Shown in pieces: positions 17,137 through 26,350 of a stretch of DNA of 64,000 bases. This DNA is from DASRJW01 sp964567755 (GTDB taxonomy: Bacteria > Krumholzibacteriota > Krumholzibacteriia > G020349025). The stretch covers positions 186,001 through 250,000 of the forward strand of contig CAZMNW010000001.1 of the NCBI GenBank assembly GCA_964567755.1. Direction: 5' to 3'. Below the pieces are notes generated by a model. It saw nothing but the letters and a program-made list of their open reading frames with translations, ran no database searches and had not been told where the DNA came from. The position numbers were made by a program, and so were the translations under genes. How positions within the stretch are numbered: position 1 is the first letter of the stretch; each line of letters begins with the position of its first letter.

Positions 17137-18576
17137 ATGGGCCACAACCGATTCGCTTCGATCCGCAAATTCCATCCGCCGTCCCATGCCGGGCTTCGAA
17201 TCACGAGCGCAGTGCTGTTAGTGGCACTCGCCGCCTGGGGATGCACGCCCAACTCGAATCGTCCGGCGGCACAAAAGATCATGGGGAACGTGCTCTATCG
17301 CGAGCGCATCATGCTTCCTCCGGAAGCCACGATCACGGTCACGCTCGAAGATGTCTCGCGCGCCGACGCGCCATCTGTCCGCATGGCCCAGACTACATTG
17401 AAGCCGCAGGGCGGCCCCCCGTTTCCGTTCAGCTTGGAGTACGACCCGGCGCAGATCACGGCGGGTGCTCGCTACTGCCTTCGCGCCCGCATCGACGCCC
17501 ATGGGCAATTGCTCTTCACCAGCACCGACTTCGTCGATCCCTTCGGCGCGGCCGCCGGCCGCGTCGTGGATCTGCTGGTCCGTGCGGCCGGCCGCACCGA
17601 TGCCACGCGCCAAACGCTTCGCACCGGGACCTTCGCGGGAACGCTTCCCTGCGCCGATTGCGCCGGCATTCGCCACATTCTCGCGCTGCGCGAGAACAAC
17701 GTCTTCTTCCTCCGTCTCGAGTATCTCGGTCAGGGTGCGGATCGCCTTTACGACGACATCGGGACCTGGTCGATCTCGAGCGATGGGGGCACGCTCGTCC
17801 TTCACGGCGGGCGCGAGTCGAGCCCGAAATTCGCGATTCTATCCCCCGACAGCCTGCGCCAGCTCGATGTCGAGGGTCGCCATATCGATTCGCCGCTCCC
17901 TTACGAGCTGGTGCGCGCGGTGACCACGCAACCGTTCGAGCCGCGCCTGCGGATGCGCGGCATGTACCGCTATCAGGCGGATGCGGGATTCTTCGCCGAA
18001 TGCCTCACGGGCTTGCGCCTGCCCGTGGCACAAGAGGCCGACAACGCCGCCATCGAACGCGCCTACTCCGAGGCTCGTCGCACACCCGGCGAGGAGGTTC
18101 TCGCCATCCTCGAGGGACGGATCGTCGAGCGCCCGCCGATGGAGGGCGATGGAGTGCTCGACATGCTCGTCGTCGAGCAGTTCGGCAAGTTCTGGCCCGG
18201 CGAGAGCTGCGGCCCGCGCCACTCCCGAGCCGAGCTCACCAACACGTACTGGAAGCTCGTGCGCCTGGGCGAAGAGAGCATCGTCGTCGCCCCACAGCAG
18301 CGCGAACCACATCTCAAGCTCGAAACGAACAATCGTCTCGGCGGATTCAGCGGCTGCAATCGCTTCATGGGAGCCTGGCAGCTCGAGGGCGAGACGCTGC
18401 GTTTCACCGGCATCGCCACGACGAGGATGGCATGTCCGGCAGGGATGGAACAGGAGGCTGCGTTCGTTCGCGCCTTGGAGTCGATGTCGAGCTGGAAGAT
18501 CATGGGTGAGCATCTCGAATTCTTCGACACCCAAGGCGCGCTTCTGGCTCGCTTCGAGTCGCGGTACATGGAATAG
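17137..18576 (+). CDS. Three-module lipoprotein: YbaY, NlpE and META/HslJ domains
   Basis: This encodes 479 residues with a lipobox LAAWGC (Cys36). Residues about 48-135 match the YbaY lipoprotein domain (GNVLYRERIMLPPEATITV). Residues about 162-262 match the N-terminal domain of NlpE, with the CxxC in LPCADCAGI (Cys172, Cys175). A linker domain follows at 275-357, with GMYRYQADAGFFAECLTG and MEGDG, seen in other NlpE-META fusions. Residues 367-476 are a META/HslJ domain with GGFSGCNRFMG (Cys407) and MACPAGM (Cys433). In enterobacteria these are separate envelope-stress or copper-linked lipoproteins. The start is 3 bp after the permease stop, so it belongs to the exporter operon and may monitor or assist it at the outer membrane. 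Confidence 0.88.
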   Translation: MGHNRFASIRKFHPPSHAGLRITSAVLLVALAAWGCTPNSNRPAAQKIMGNVLYRERIMLPPEATITVTLEDVSRADAPSVRMAQTTLKPQGGPPFPFSLEYDPAQITAGARYCLRARIDAHGQLLFTSTDFVDPFGAAAGRVVDLLVRAAGRTDATRQTLRTGTFAGTLPCADCAGIRHILALRENNVFFLRLEYLGQGADRLYDDIGTWSISSDGGTLVLHGGRESSPKFAILSPDSLRQLDVEGRHIDSPLPYELVRAVTTQPFEPRLRMRGMYRYQADAGFFAECLTGLRLPVAQEADNAAIERAYSEARRTPGEEVLAILEGRIVERPPMEGDGVLDMLVVEQFGKFWPGESCGPRHSRAELTNTYWKLVRLGEESIVVAPQQREPHLKLETNNRLGGFSGCNRFMGAWQLEGETLRFTGIATTRMACPAGMEQEAAFVRALESMSSWKIMGEHLEFFDTQGALLARFESRYME

Positions 18577-18663
18577 CTTCGGCACCTTGACTGCCACGGG
18601 GCTCGCGCTTAGCCTGAGCCTGCCTCCTCCGTACCGCCCCGGCTGCGGGGTACTGGGATTCCG

Positions 18664-20190
18664 ATGTGCAGAGACGCGTTCAGATTCAGCGCCCATCTCG
18701 CGGCGCTCGTGTGTTTGGGCGCTGGCCCGCTCCGGGCCCAGACCGTGCTGGACGGCGCCCTGCAGATCGAGACCTACATCGATGGCTTCACGTCACCCGG
18801 ATTTTTCGAGTTCCTTCCCGCGGCCCAGGGCGGCGCGGTGGAACTATTGCTCGGCGAGATCGGAACGGGCCGAATCTTGCATTTCCGCGACGCCGTGCTG
18901 CAAGGCACGGCTGTCGATTTCGACGTCGCGTATCTGTTCGAGCGCGGGTTGTTCGGGATCGCGCTGCATCCTGATTTTCCGGAGAGCCCGTATGTCTACG
19001 TCTATTACACCAGGAGCAACACCGGTAATGACACCGATCAAGTCGATGGCGCCGCCGAGAACCGTGTCGTGCGTCTGACGTGGAATGGCAGCACGCTCGC
19101 GAACGAGACGGTTCTGCTGACGCTGCCGGTCGGCACCAGCCACAACGGCGGTGTGCTTCTGTTCGGGCCGGACGACATGCTCTACGGCTCCATCGGCGAG
19201 GCGGGCAGCCTGTTCGGTCAATTGCAAAACTTCCCGTCGGGACCGCCACCCGACGACACCTCGATCCTTTTTCGCCTACGACCCGACGGCACAGCGCCGG
19301 CGGACAACCCGTTCTTCGCCCTCGGCGGCGCGATGCAGAAGGTGTACGCCTATGGCACGCGCAACGTCTTCGGCCTCGACTTCGATCCGGTGTCCGGCGT
19401 GCTGTGGGACACCGACAATGGCGCCGCCGACTATGACGAAGTCAACCGCGTTTCTCCCGGAATGAACGGTGGCTGGCGGCAAATCATGGGGCCCGATGCG
19501 CGCGACCCGCAGGGTGTCGGCGATCTGTGGATGGCACCCGGCGCCGCATATGTCGATCCCGTGTTCTCCTTCTTCGAGTCGTTCGGCATCACCGCCATCT
19601 CCTTCATGCGCGGGTCCGGGATCGGCGTGCACTACGACGGCGACGTCTTCGTCGCCGCGCACAACAGCATGGACATCTACCACTTCGACGTCAGCGCGGA
19701 TCGCACAACCTTGGTCATGCCGGATGCGACGGTCGCCGACCAAGTGGCGGATTCGAGCAGCGAACGCGACCTCTTCCTCTGGGGCACCGACTTGGGAGTC
19801 GTGACCGACATCGAAACCGGGCCCGACGGCGCCTTGTACTTTCTCCGCATCTCCGGGTTCGCACAGATCTATCGCGTTTCTCGTCCCCCGACTTCGGATG
19901 CAGACCTACGGCTGCCTGAATCCCGCATGCTCGCATCCCCCAATCCATTCCGCACCACGGTGCAGATTCGCATTCCGGAGGCGCACCGGACCGAGGCCGC
20001 GGTCGTCCGCATCTTCAGCGCGGATGGCCGGCTCGTGCGTGCGTTGACACGCACGGCTGCCAGCCATGCAGCGTTCCAATGGGATGGCCGCGATGCGCAC
20101 GGCCGCGAGTTGGCCGCCGGTGTCTACTGGGTCGAATTGCCATGCAGCGGCGACGTCCCGTTGCGTCGCCAGCTCGTCCTCTTGCGCTGA
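18664..20190 (+). CDS. Secreted PQQ-dependent sugar dehydrogenase (YliI/Asd-like) with FlgD-like C-terminal domain
   Basis: This encodes 508 residues with a signal peptide ending PLRAQ. The six-bladed propeller has the family motifs GLFGIALHPDF, YGTRNVFGLDF, LWDTDNGAADYDEVNRV and GMNGGW of soluble aldose sugar dehydrogenases that use PQQ and calcium. The last 85 residues (ASPNPFRTTVQIRIP to the end, with WDGRDAHGRELAAGVYWVEL) form an FlgD-Ig-like domain used for surface attachment or secretion in FCB-related bacteria. It begins 87 bp after the lipoprotein, and may share its transcript. The PQQ biosynthesis genes are not in the window, so activity depends on cofactor from elsewhere. Confidence 0.87.
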   Translation: MCRDAFRFSAHLAALVCLGAGPLRAQTVLDGALQIETYIDGFTSPGFFEFLPAAQGGAVELLLGEIGTGRILHFRDAVLQGTAVDFDVAYLFERGLFGIALHPDFPESPYVYVYYTRSNTGNDTDQVDGAAENRVVRLTWNGSTLANETVLLTLPVGTSHNGGVLLFGPDDMLYGSIGEAGSLFGQLQNFPSGPPPDDTSILFRLRPDGTAPADNPFFALGGAMQKVYAYGTRNVFGLDFDPVSGVLWDTDNGAADYDEVNRVSPGMNGGWRQIMGPDARDPQGVGDLWMAPGAAYVDPVFSFFESFGITAISFMRGSGIGVHYDGDVFVAAHNSMDIYHFDVSADRTTLVMPDATVADQVADSSSERDLFLWGTDLGVVTDIETGPDGALYFLRISGFAQIYRVSRPPTSDADLRLPESRMLASPNPFRTTVQIRIPEAHRTEAAVVRIFSADGRLVRALTRTAASHAAFQWDGRDAHGRELAAGVYWVELPCSGDVPLRRQLVLLR

Positions 20191-20197
20191 TGAGGGC

Positions 20198-23035
20198 TCA
20201 GCGCCGCGTCGCGCGCTTGCGATTCACCGACTCCACGTTCATCGGAGTCCCGGTTGGCTGCGGTAGATCGTTCCAGTTGAGGACGACGTTGTACACCAAC
20301 CGGAAGTCCGAGTGATTGAGATAGCGGTGCAGCGGGTTGAACGAAAACAGAACCACGCGCCCTGCTCCCGTCGGCACATCGAGGATCGCTGGCTTACCGT
20401 CGAGCGCCGCCGTGTCCTTGACGAAGCCGGAAAGAACGAGCTTGGCCTCGTCCTTGTCTCCAGCTTTGTCCTTCTCGTCCTTCTTGTCCTCGTCCTCGCC
20501 GACCTTCTTCGTTCCGAACTGCAGAACGACGAGATCACGATCATGCTTGCGCACGTCGAAAAGCGGTGAGTTGCCGCGGAACACGCTGGTCAGTTCCTCG
20601 TAGCCGTATGCGATCGGGTGCTGCGGGCGGAGGAATTTGGCGCGCAGCTCCGACCCCGGCGTGCCCGTGACCCGCGAGCTGTCCACGCGCCGGACGATGC
20701 CGCCGTCGACCGGCAGGGTCCCGGCATTGGCGAGCGCAAGCAGGAGCCCGCCGCCGCGCACGAAGTCGTCGATGTTGCGCAGCCCCGCGAAGCCCATGCC
20801 GCCGGTGATGTCGTCCGACTCATTGGGGATTCCATGGCTCGGAAACTCTGCGGTCTTCGTGTACGCAAGCGGTCCGAAACCCGTGTCGTGGCCATGCACG
20901 ATCTGCTTCAGTTCCCCCCAGGTGTTCGGGAACAAGATGACGTCGAAACGCTCCCCCAACTTGCCGCGCTTGACATCATCCGGGCTGATCAGCGTGTAAG
21001 AGACGCCTTCGGTATCGAGTTGGTAACGCACCCAGCCACAGTCCTGCGTCGCTGACCACGTGTGTAGAACGGCGAGACGCGGCAGGTCGAGCGCGTGCCG
21101 GGGCACTTCAGGTACCGCAGTCGCGGCGACGAAATCGAGACCGAGAGTTTCCGCCACCTCGCGCACCGACTTCTCGGGAGCGCGCACGATCCAGCTGCCG
21201 GCGGGATAGCTGGTGCCTGCCGCCTCGAACGCCGATTCCGCCGCTTCCACCGTGGCTCGCCCGAAGAGAACACGCGCCGCGAGCAGCGCGTTCTGTCCGA
21301 GGTCAGCGAGCAGATACGCCTCGCCCTTGCCCACGACTTCGCCGCTCGGACGCACGGGATCCATGAGCGCCTTCATCTCCGCCTCGAGGATCGACACGTC
21401 GTCGATCCGACTGGCATCGACGCCATAGAGCAGCGGCCAGGTCCAGGCGACGTCGTCATACGGCGGATTGGGCTCGTCAGCAGGAAACTTCTGCTCCTCC
21501 ATGAAGTTCTGAATCGTCTCGCGGATCGGCTGATCCATGCGCACGACGTAGCTGCCGGCCGTGTGCGTCTTCTCCCCCACGGTAAAGTCGCGTTCCAGTC
21601 GATGCACTTCGATGCGATGCTGCTGCATCAGGTTGACGACAGTGGCCAGCCGATTGCGATCCCGCTGCGCGGACGGCAACACCCACGCGTACGGCGCCTC
21701 GCTGCGCCCTTTCTTTACCGCACGCTCCCCCTTCACCCAGAAGTTTCGCAGCAGCTCCTGACGGTGCTGGGCGGCGTAGTGCAGCGCCTGCAGCACGCCC
21801 GCCTGCATGTAGTTGGTGTTGTTGCGCAGCGACCATTTCAATTTTTTCCCTGGCGGCCACGGGCGGTACCACTGCACCTCCGTCACTGGCTTGCCGACGT
21901 ATTTCGTTTCTGACAGATCGCGCTCGAACGTGCCGGCCATCGAGTTGCCGAACGTCTCGTAAAAGCGCCCGATGCTGTTGTGGTTGTTCGCCACCGAGAA
22001 CAGATAACCCGGCCACCAACCGTCCCAGAATCCCCAGACCCAGACGCCGGGCAACCCCTGCGCCTGCAGCTGCGACACTTCGTGAAAGGCGAATTGCGTC
22101 CACTCGTTGACGGTGATCGGATCGATGGCGCGGCTGTAGGGCCCGTGTCCCGTCGAGATGTAGAGCAGCGGCAGCGACTCGTGCAGGTCGTGCAGCACCT
22201 GGGGTCGGAACTGGTAATAGGCCGAGTGCACGGCGCGCGTGAGCGCGAGGGTGAGCTGCATGCCATCGCGGTTGTTGTCGTGGAAGACATAATGCCCCCA
22301 GTACGGGGGCGATGAGAATTTCGACGCCTCTTCGTACGGCAAATCGCGCCCGCGCAGGTGGCGATAGTACCAATCGACCACTCGATCGCGCCCGTCGGTT
22401 TCGACGACCGGCGTGATGAGGACGATCGACTGCTTGCGAATGTCGCGAATCTCCGGACGCTCACTCACCGCCAGCCGATAGGCGAGCTCCATCAGCATTT
22501 CGGGGCTGCCCGTCTCTGGAGAATGCAACCCGCCGAGGAGGTAGTAGAACACCTTGCCGTCGGCGACGAGCTGCTCCATTTCTTCGCGCGTCGTCGTGCG
22601 TGGGTCGGCAAGGCGCTGGGTCACGGCCGCATGGCGGTCGAGGGCGCGCAGGTTCTCGGCGCTGGAAATGAAGGCGAGCAGAATCTCGCGCCCTTCTTCG
22701 CTGGTGCCGAGGGTGCGCACGAGCACGCGGTCGCTCGCGTCGTCGAGACGGCGGAAATAGTCATGCACTTGCGCCGTGTGCGAGAGCTCGTTCGGCGCCC
22801 CCACGAGATGCCCCAGGACCTCCGTGGGCGAGGGCACGGTGTCGGAGTCGGGGACATAGGCGACCGACGGCGGCAGGTATTCGGCACCGGTCGTGTACTC
22901 GAGGATCGCCTCGACGCTGCCCGGTTCAGGGACGTCCGGAGCGTATGGGTCGGACTCGGCATTGGCGCGATCGGCAAACAGCAGCAGGCTCAAAAACCCC
23001 AAGGACAGCATGAACCGCGACACGGGAGCACGCAT
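20198..23035 (-). CDS. Peptidase M14 family secreted zinc carboxypeptidase
   Basis: This encodes 945 residues with a signal peptide ending ADRANA. The zinc-binding HxxE is in GGLHSPETGSPEM, and the third His is probably in VLHDLHESLP, followed by the tyrosine-rich substrate pocket region. The second half (from about residue 560) is a separate domain of the kind found in large bacterial M14 proteins, with GMGFAGLRNIDDFV resembling a class I amidotransferase-like fold. Near the C-terminus is a highly charged insert rich in Lys, Asp and Glu (KKVGEDEDKKDEKDKAG). It ends 7 bp from the convergent dehydrogenase stop. Confidence 0.88.
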   Translation of the reverse strand: MRAPVSRFMLSLGFLSLLLFADRANAESDPYAPDVPEPGSVEAILEYTTGAEYLPPSVAYVPDSDTVPSPTEVLGHLVGAPNELSHTAQVHDYFRRLDDASDRVLVRTLGTSEEGREILLAFISSAENLRALDRHAAVTQRLADPRTTTREEMEQLVADGKVFYYLLGGLHSPETGSPEMLMELAYRLAVSERPEIRDIRKQSIVLITPVVETDGRDRVVDWYYRHLRGRDLPYEEASKFSSPPYWGHYVFHDNNRDGMQLTLALTRAVHSAYYQFRPQVLHDLHESLPLLYISTGHGPYSRAIDPITVNEWTQFAFHEVSQLQAQGLPGVWVWGFWDGWWPGYLFSVANNHNSIGRFYETFGNSMAGTFERDLSETKYVGKPVTEVQWYRPWPPGKKLKWSLRNNTNYMQAGVLQALHYAAQHRQELLRNFWVKGERAVKKGRSEAPYAWVLPSAQRDRNRLATVVNLMQQHRIEVHRLERDFTVGEKTHTAGSYVVRMDQPIRETIQNFMEEQKFPADEPNPPYDDVAWTWPLLYGVDASRIDDVSILEAEMKALMDPVRPSGEVVGKGEAYLLADLGQNALLAARVLFGRATVEAAESAFEAAGTSYPAGSWIVRAPEKSVREVAETLGLDFVAATAVPEVPRHALDLPRLAVLHTWSATQDCGWVRYQLDTEGVSYTLISPDDVKRGKLGERFDVILFPNTWGELKQIVHGHDTGFGPLAYTKTAEFPSHGIPNESDDITGGMGFAGLRNIDDFVRGGGLLLALANAGTLPVDGGIVRRVDSSRVTGTPGSELRAKFLRPQHPIAYGYEELTSVFRGNSPLFDVRKHDRDLVVLQFGTKKVGEDEDKKDEKDKAGDKDEAKLVLSGFVKDTAALDGKPAILDVPTGAGRVVLFSFNPLHRYLNHSDFRLVYNVVLNWNDLPQPTGTPMNVESVNRKRATRR

Positions 23036-23134
23036 CCCACTTCTCCTTTCGCGAGCATCGGGCGATGGGGTTCATTCTGCGCGCGGATGCGAAAAAGTGC
23101 AATCTGCTCAGGCGTTCTCGCGCGTCATGCGCGC

Positions 23135-23755
23135 TCAGTCGGGCCGTTTGCGGCCGGCCCACACCCACCAATCGCTGCGATCCCCAAACCACCAATCGCT
23201 CGAATGAGTGGCGAGGATGCGCTGGGCGAGATCGCAACAGATGGGCTCGCGCAAGCGCTCGAGCGTGAACGGGATCCAATCGCTGGCTTGTGGGTTGCCG
23301 CGATCCTGTTCCTCTTTGAGCACGAGGAGCAGCTCCAGCTGGTCACAGTCGTTGGCCAGACGGGATTCGAGGGTCAGTCGTGCGTTGAACTCGTCGATGA
23401 GCTCTTGCAACTCGGGGCCGAAGGGCAGAGTGCGCGCCAGGTCGCGCACGGCAGCGTCTTCGTCCACCTTCACGTACTTCTTGTTCTCGTAGTTCAGATC
23501 TCCGGTGCGCGCTTCGGGCAGGTCGTGCAACAGCGCCAATGTCAGGAGCCTGCCACGATCGACGTCGGGAACCAACCGCCCGAGAGCGAAGGCAATGTAC
23601 GTGGTGCGCAGGATGTGCTCGGCGACGCTGTCCTCGCCGCTGCCGAGGAACTGCAATCCCGTCCGCGGCGTGCGTTTCAGCATGCCGACTTCGAAGAGAA
23701 AGTGAGTCACGGCGCCGAGCGCGTCTGGCTCGCCCTTGTCCGGGGGCAAGGACAT
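23135..23755 (-). CDS. HD domain phosphohydrolase (HDDC2/YfbR-like)
   Basis: This encodes 206 residues. The HD-fold metal ligands are visible in order: His47 (AEHILR), His77-Asp78 (LLHDLPEA) and an Asp in LANDCDQLELL near 136-138. EARTGD after the HD pair is characteristic of the HDDC2/YfbR 5'-deoxynucleotidase group, which removes phosphate from dNMPs. The C-terminal 50 residues are Trp-rich (SDWWFGDRSDWW) and not part of the core fold. It starts 3 bp after the FGE-like gene's stop, so the two are co-translated. Confidence 0.82.
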   Translation of the reverse strand: MSLPPDKGEPDALGAVTHFLFEVGMLKRTPRTGLQFLGSGEDSVAEHILRTTYIAFALGRLVPDVDRGRLLTLALLHDLPEARTGDLNYENKKYVKVDEDAAVRDLARTLPFGPELQELIDEFNARLTLESRLANDCDQLELLLVLKEEQDRGNPQASDWIPFTLERLREPICCDLAQRILATHSSDWWFGDRSDWWVWAGRKRPD

Positions 23756-23758
23756 GCG

Positions 23759-24793
23759 TCAGCGCCCCTTCGGAGTCGCTGAGGCCGCGTCTTTGGCGCA
23801 GCGGAAACCGAGGTTGTGCCAACGTCGTCCGGGACGCTCTTTCTCGCGATTGGCGCAGCGCAAGTAGTTGGTGAAGGTGCCGATCCCGCCGCCGCGGTGC
23901 ACGCGCGAGCGTTTGTCCTGCAGCTCCGCGTCGTCGAAGAACTGCAGGCGCGGATCGTCGGAACGCAAGATGGAGTCCTCCTGCGCGTACGCGGCCGCCT
24001 CCGGTTCCAGAGAGTCGGGCGTTGCACGTGGCTCGAGTTTTTCGATGCGCGGCTGCAGCTTCTCGACTCGCGGCGAGCTGGCCTGCTTGGCTGATTCGGC
24101 GCCACCGAAATCCGCCGGCAGAACCGCAATCAGCTCTGGATACGGCTCGTACGGAGTCGCAGTCCACTCGGCAGCGTTGCCCGCCATGTTCACCACACCA
24201 TAGGGACTCGCGCCCTCGATGTATGCGTTTGCAGGCACCAGACTGCGTCCAGAGTTGGCCAGATGGCTATCATACTCGTCGCCCCAAGGAAAACGCCGGC
24301 CGTTCGGGCCTCGCGCGCCTTTCTCCCACTCTGCCTCGGTGGGCAAACGCTTGCCTGCCCAACGCGCGTAGGCCATCGCATCCCACCACGTGACTTCGAC
24401 GATTGGATCGAAGTCGGCATCCTCGGGGTAAGAGCCCTCCACCCACCGTGGCGGCGGGGGGTAGCCTGTTGCGTCCACGAAGCGCTTGTACTCGATGTTC
24501 GTGACTTCGAATTGATCGATGTAGAAGTCGGGAAGGGCAATCACGCGCTGCGGCAATTCGTCGCCCTCCGCATGCACATCGTCGTCGGCGCTTCCCATCA
24601 CAAACTCGCCGGCTGGAATCAGCACCATCCCCGCGAATGGGTCGTCAGCAGATGTCTCGATGATGGGTTGTTCGGCCGCGGGATGTTGCGGATCTTCGGC
24701 GCTCGCTACACGCGCGTCACACCACCCGAGCGGTGTGGAAAGAACACACATCGACGTGATCCAGCACCGCCTTTTTGGGCGCCGACGCTCCAT
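23759..24793 (-). CDS. FGE-sulfatase (SUMF1) fold secreted protein, probably not a true formylglycine enzyme
   Basis: This encodes 344 residues from the ATG at 24793, where AGGAGG lies 8 bp upstream, with a signal sequence reaching VASAEDP. The SUMF1-fold markers are present: MVLIPAGEFVMGSADDD, LPDFYIDQFEVTN, WWDAMAYARWAGKRLPTEAEWEKGARG (in part) and a final LGFRCAKD. The catalytic segment reads RGGGIGTFTNYLRCANRE, which lacks the paired cysteines used by formylglycine-generating enzymes. An insert of about 80 residues precedes it, including VEKLQPRIEKLEPR, which looks helical. Members without the cysteines are often sulfatase-independent structural or sensory proteins. It is upstream of and 3 bp from the HD phosphohydrolase. 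Confidence 0.82.
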   Translation of the reverse strand: MERRRPKRRCWITSMCVLSTPLGWCDARVASAEDPQHPAAEQPIIETSADDPFAGMVLIPAGEFVMGSADDDVHAEGDELPQRVIALPDFYIDQFEVTNIEYKRFVDATGYPPPPRWVEGSYPEDADFDPIVEVTWWDAMAYARWAGKRLPTEAEWEKGARGPNGRRFPWGDEYDSHLANSGRSLVPANAYIEGASPYGVVNMAGNAAEWTATPYEPYPELIAVLPADFGGAESAKQASSPRVEKLQPRIEKLEPRATPDSLEPEAAAYAQEDSILRSDDPRLQFFDDAELQDKRSRVHRGGGIGTFTNYLRCANREKERPGRRWHNLGFRCAKDAASATPKGR

Positions 24794-24919
24794 GCGTGCC
24801 TCCTGAGCTCGCCGCAACAATATAGAAGGACCGGAACGGCCAAGCAAGCTGGTCGCCCGCGGATCCGGTCCGCGCGTGCTTGGCCGAGACGCGGCCCGCG
24901 AGTCCGAGTCGGAGATTGG

Positions 24920-26350
24920 TCAGCTAGCGCCGAGGAAGATGGCCGCGGGCGAGATCTCGAGCGGGTCTGGATCGATGCACGCGCCGACGCTGCGCGCGAA
25001 ACGGCCCGAGCGCTCATCGATCTGGCCGAGATCCACCACCGGGTCGTCGCTCACCGGTTGACCGGCGCCGTCCAAAAGCACGCACACCTGGGGACGGTGC
25101 AAGCGCTCTGGCGTGCGGTTAGGGCGCACGACGACGCCGACGGCGTCATCGTCTAGACGCACAGTGGTGCCCGGCGGGTAAATGCCGAGCAAGCGGATGA
25201 AGCACTTGACGAGAGCCGTCTCGAAACGCAGACCGGCATTCTCCAGCATGTACGCGAGCGCTTGATCCGGTCGCACCGCACGCTGGCGATACACGCGCCG
25301 GCTCGTGAGCGCATCGTAGGTGTCCGTGACATGCACGATCTGCGACGCCACGCTCGTCGTCCATCCTGCCGGCAGCTTGGGATAACCGTCGGCCCACAGG
25401 CCCAGGTGGTGCTCGAGCGCCACGAGCGCCGCCGGCGCCGTGAGCTCGAGCGGCCCGGCCTCGAACAGTCGCAGCGCGCCGTGCAGCGTGTGCCGGCGCA
25501 TGGTCGCCCACTCTTCTTCGCCCAGCGCGCCCTGGCGCTCGACGATCGCCGCCGGCACGTCCATTTGACCGATATCGTGGACGAAAGCTGCGATCCCGAC
25601 CGTCTCGACATCGCGCTTCGCCAGCTGCGCTTCCCGCGCCAGCGCCAACGACAGGATCATGACGTTCACCGCATGCGTGAACTCATAGCCTTGCATGTTC
25701 TTGATGCACGTGAGACCGAGAAGCGGCGCATCGTCTTCCACCAGTAAATCGAACATGCGTTGCACCAGGCGCCGAATGGCATACCACTGCAGCGGCTCCT
25801 GTCGCCGCAAATCGCTCTGCATCTGGCGATACAATCGCGCCGCTTGCAGGTACAGACTCTGCGCGGCGGTGCGATGCACCCCGAGACCGACGCCAGCGGG
25901 AAAATGCAGCGATTGCCCGCGTTCGGCTTCGATGGCCACGATGTGCGTGATCTGCGCGCGCTGGAATCGGCGCGACATCTCGCACCAATGGTCTCCGGAA
26001 TGGCCGGACTTGCCCAATACTTCGAGCGCGGTCTGCAACTCGGCAACACCCAGTTCTGGCAGGAAGCGCAAACCGACGAGACCCATCGAACGCAGGCTTC
26101 GCAGCAGACGCCGGGTGTAGGCGCGGTCGTGATCGCTGCGCGGCAGGCGCGCGCCGTCGATGTCGAGGAACTGTCCCAGACAGCGCAACTCGACGACTGG
26201 TCGCTGCGCCAGCAAGCGCCACAAGCCGGCGTGCAACAGCGCCACCAAGTGTGGCGAGACCTTGCCATCGGCACTTGCGCTCGCGATCCCGGCTTGGATG
26301 CCGCGGATGACGGTCGTTTCGAGCTCAGGGGTCCAGGCCTCGGCCGACAT
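24920..26350 (-). CDS. HD-GYP-type signalling protein with degenerate motif
   Basis: This encodes 476 residues from the ATG at 26350, with GGAGGAG 9 bp upstream and inside the end of the preceding gene. The N-terminal 200 residues have no recognised domain. From about 215 an HD-GYP domain follows: His226, VHDIGQ with His258-Asp259 (Gln replaces the usual Lys after the HDIG), then EHHLGLWADGYPKL where the GYP is kept but the DG-x pair before it is altered. HD-GYP proteins hydrolyse cyclic di-GMP, and degenerate ones can bind it without hydrolysis. The last 100 residues resemble a short PilZ-like or RNA-polymerase-binding extension but I cannot name it. It overlaps the HEAT-like gene by 26 bp. 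Confidence 0.82.
   Translation of the reverse strand: MSAEAWTPELETTVIRGIQAGIASASADGKVSPHLVALLHAGLWRLLAQRPVVELRCLGQFLDIDGARLPRSDHDRAYTRRLLRSLRSMGLVGLRFLPELGVAELQTALEVLGKSGHSGDHWCEMSRRFQRAQITHIVAIEAERGQSLHFPAGVGLGVHRTAAQSLYLQAARLYRQMQSDLRRQEPLQWYAIRRLVQRMFDLLVEDDAPLLGLTCIKNMQGYEFTHAVNVMILSLALAREAQLAKRDVETVGIAAFVHDIGQMDVPAAIVERQGALGEEEWATMRRHTLHGALRLFEAGPLELTAPAALVALEHHLGLWADGYPKLPAGWTTSVASQIVHVTDTYDALTSRRVYRQRAVRPDQALAYMLENAGLRFETALVKCFIRLLGIYPPGTTVRLDDDAVGVVVRPNRTPERLHRPQVCVLLDGAGQPVSDDPVVDLGQIDERSGRFARSVGACIDPDPLEISPAAIFLGAS

Noticed and set aside
16716..18509. 597-residue plus-strand frame overlapping the permease and lipoprotein
   Set aside because: Same strand but other frame; Arg/His-rich and explained by the recognised domains in the true frame.
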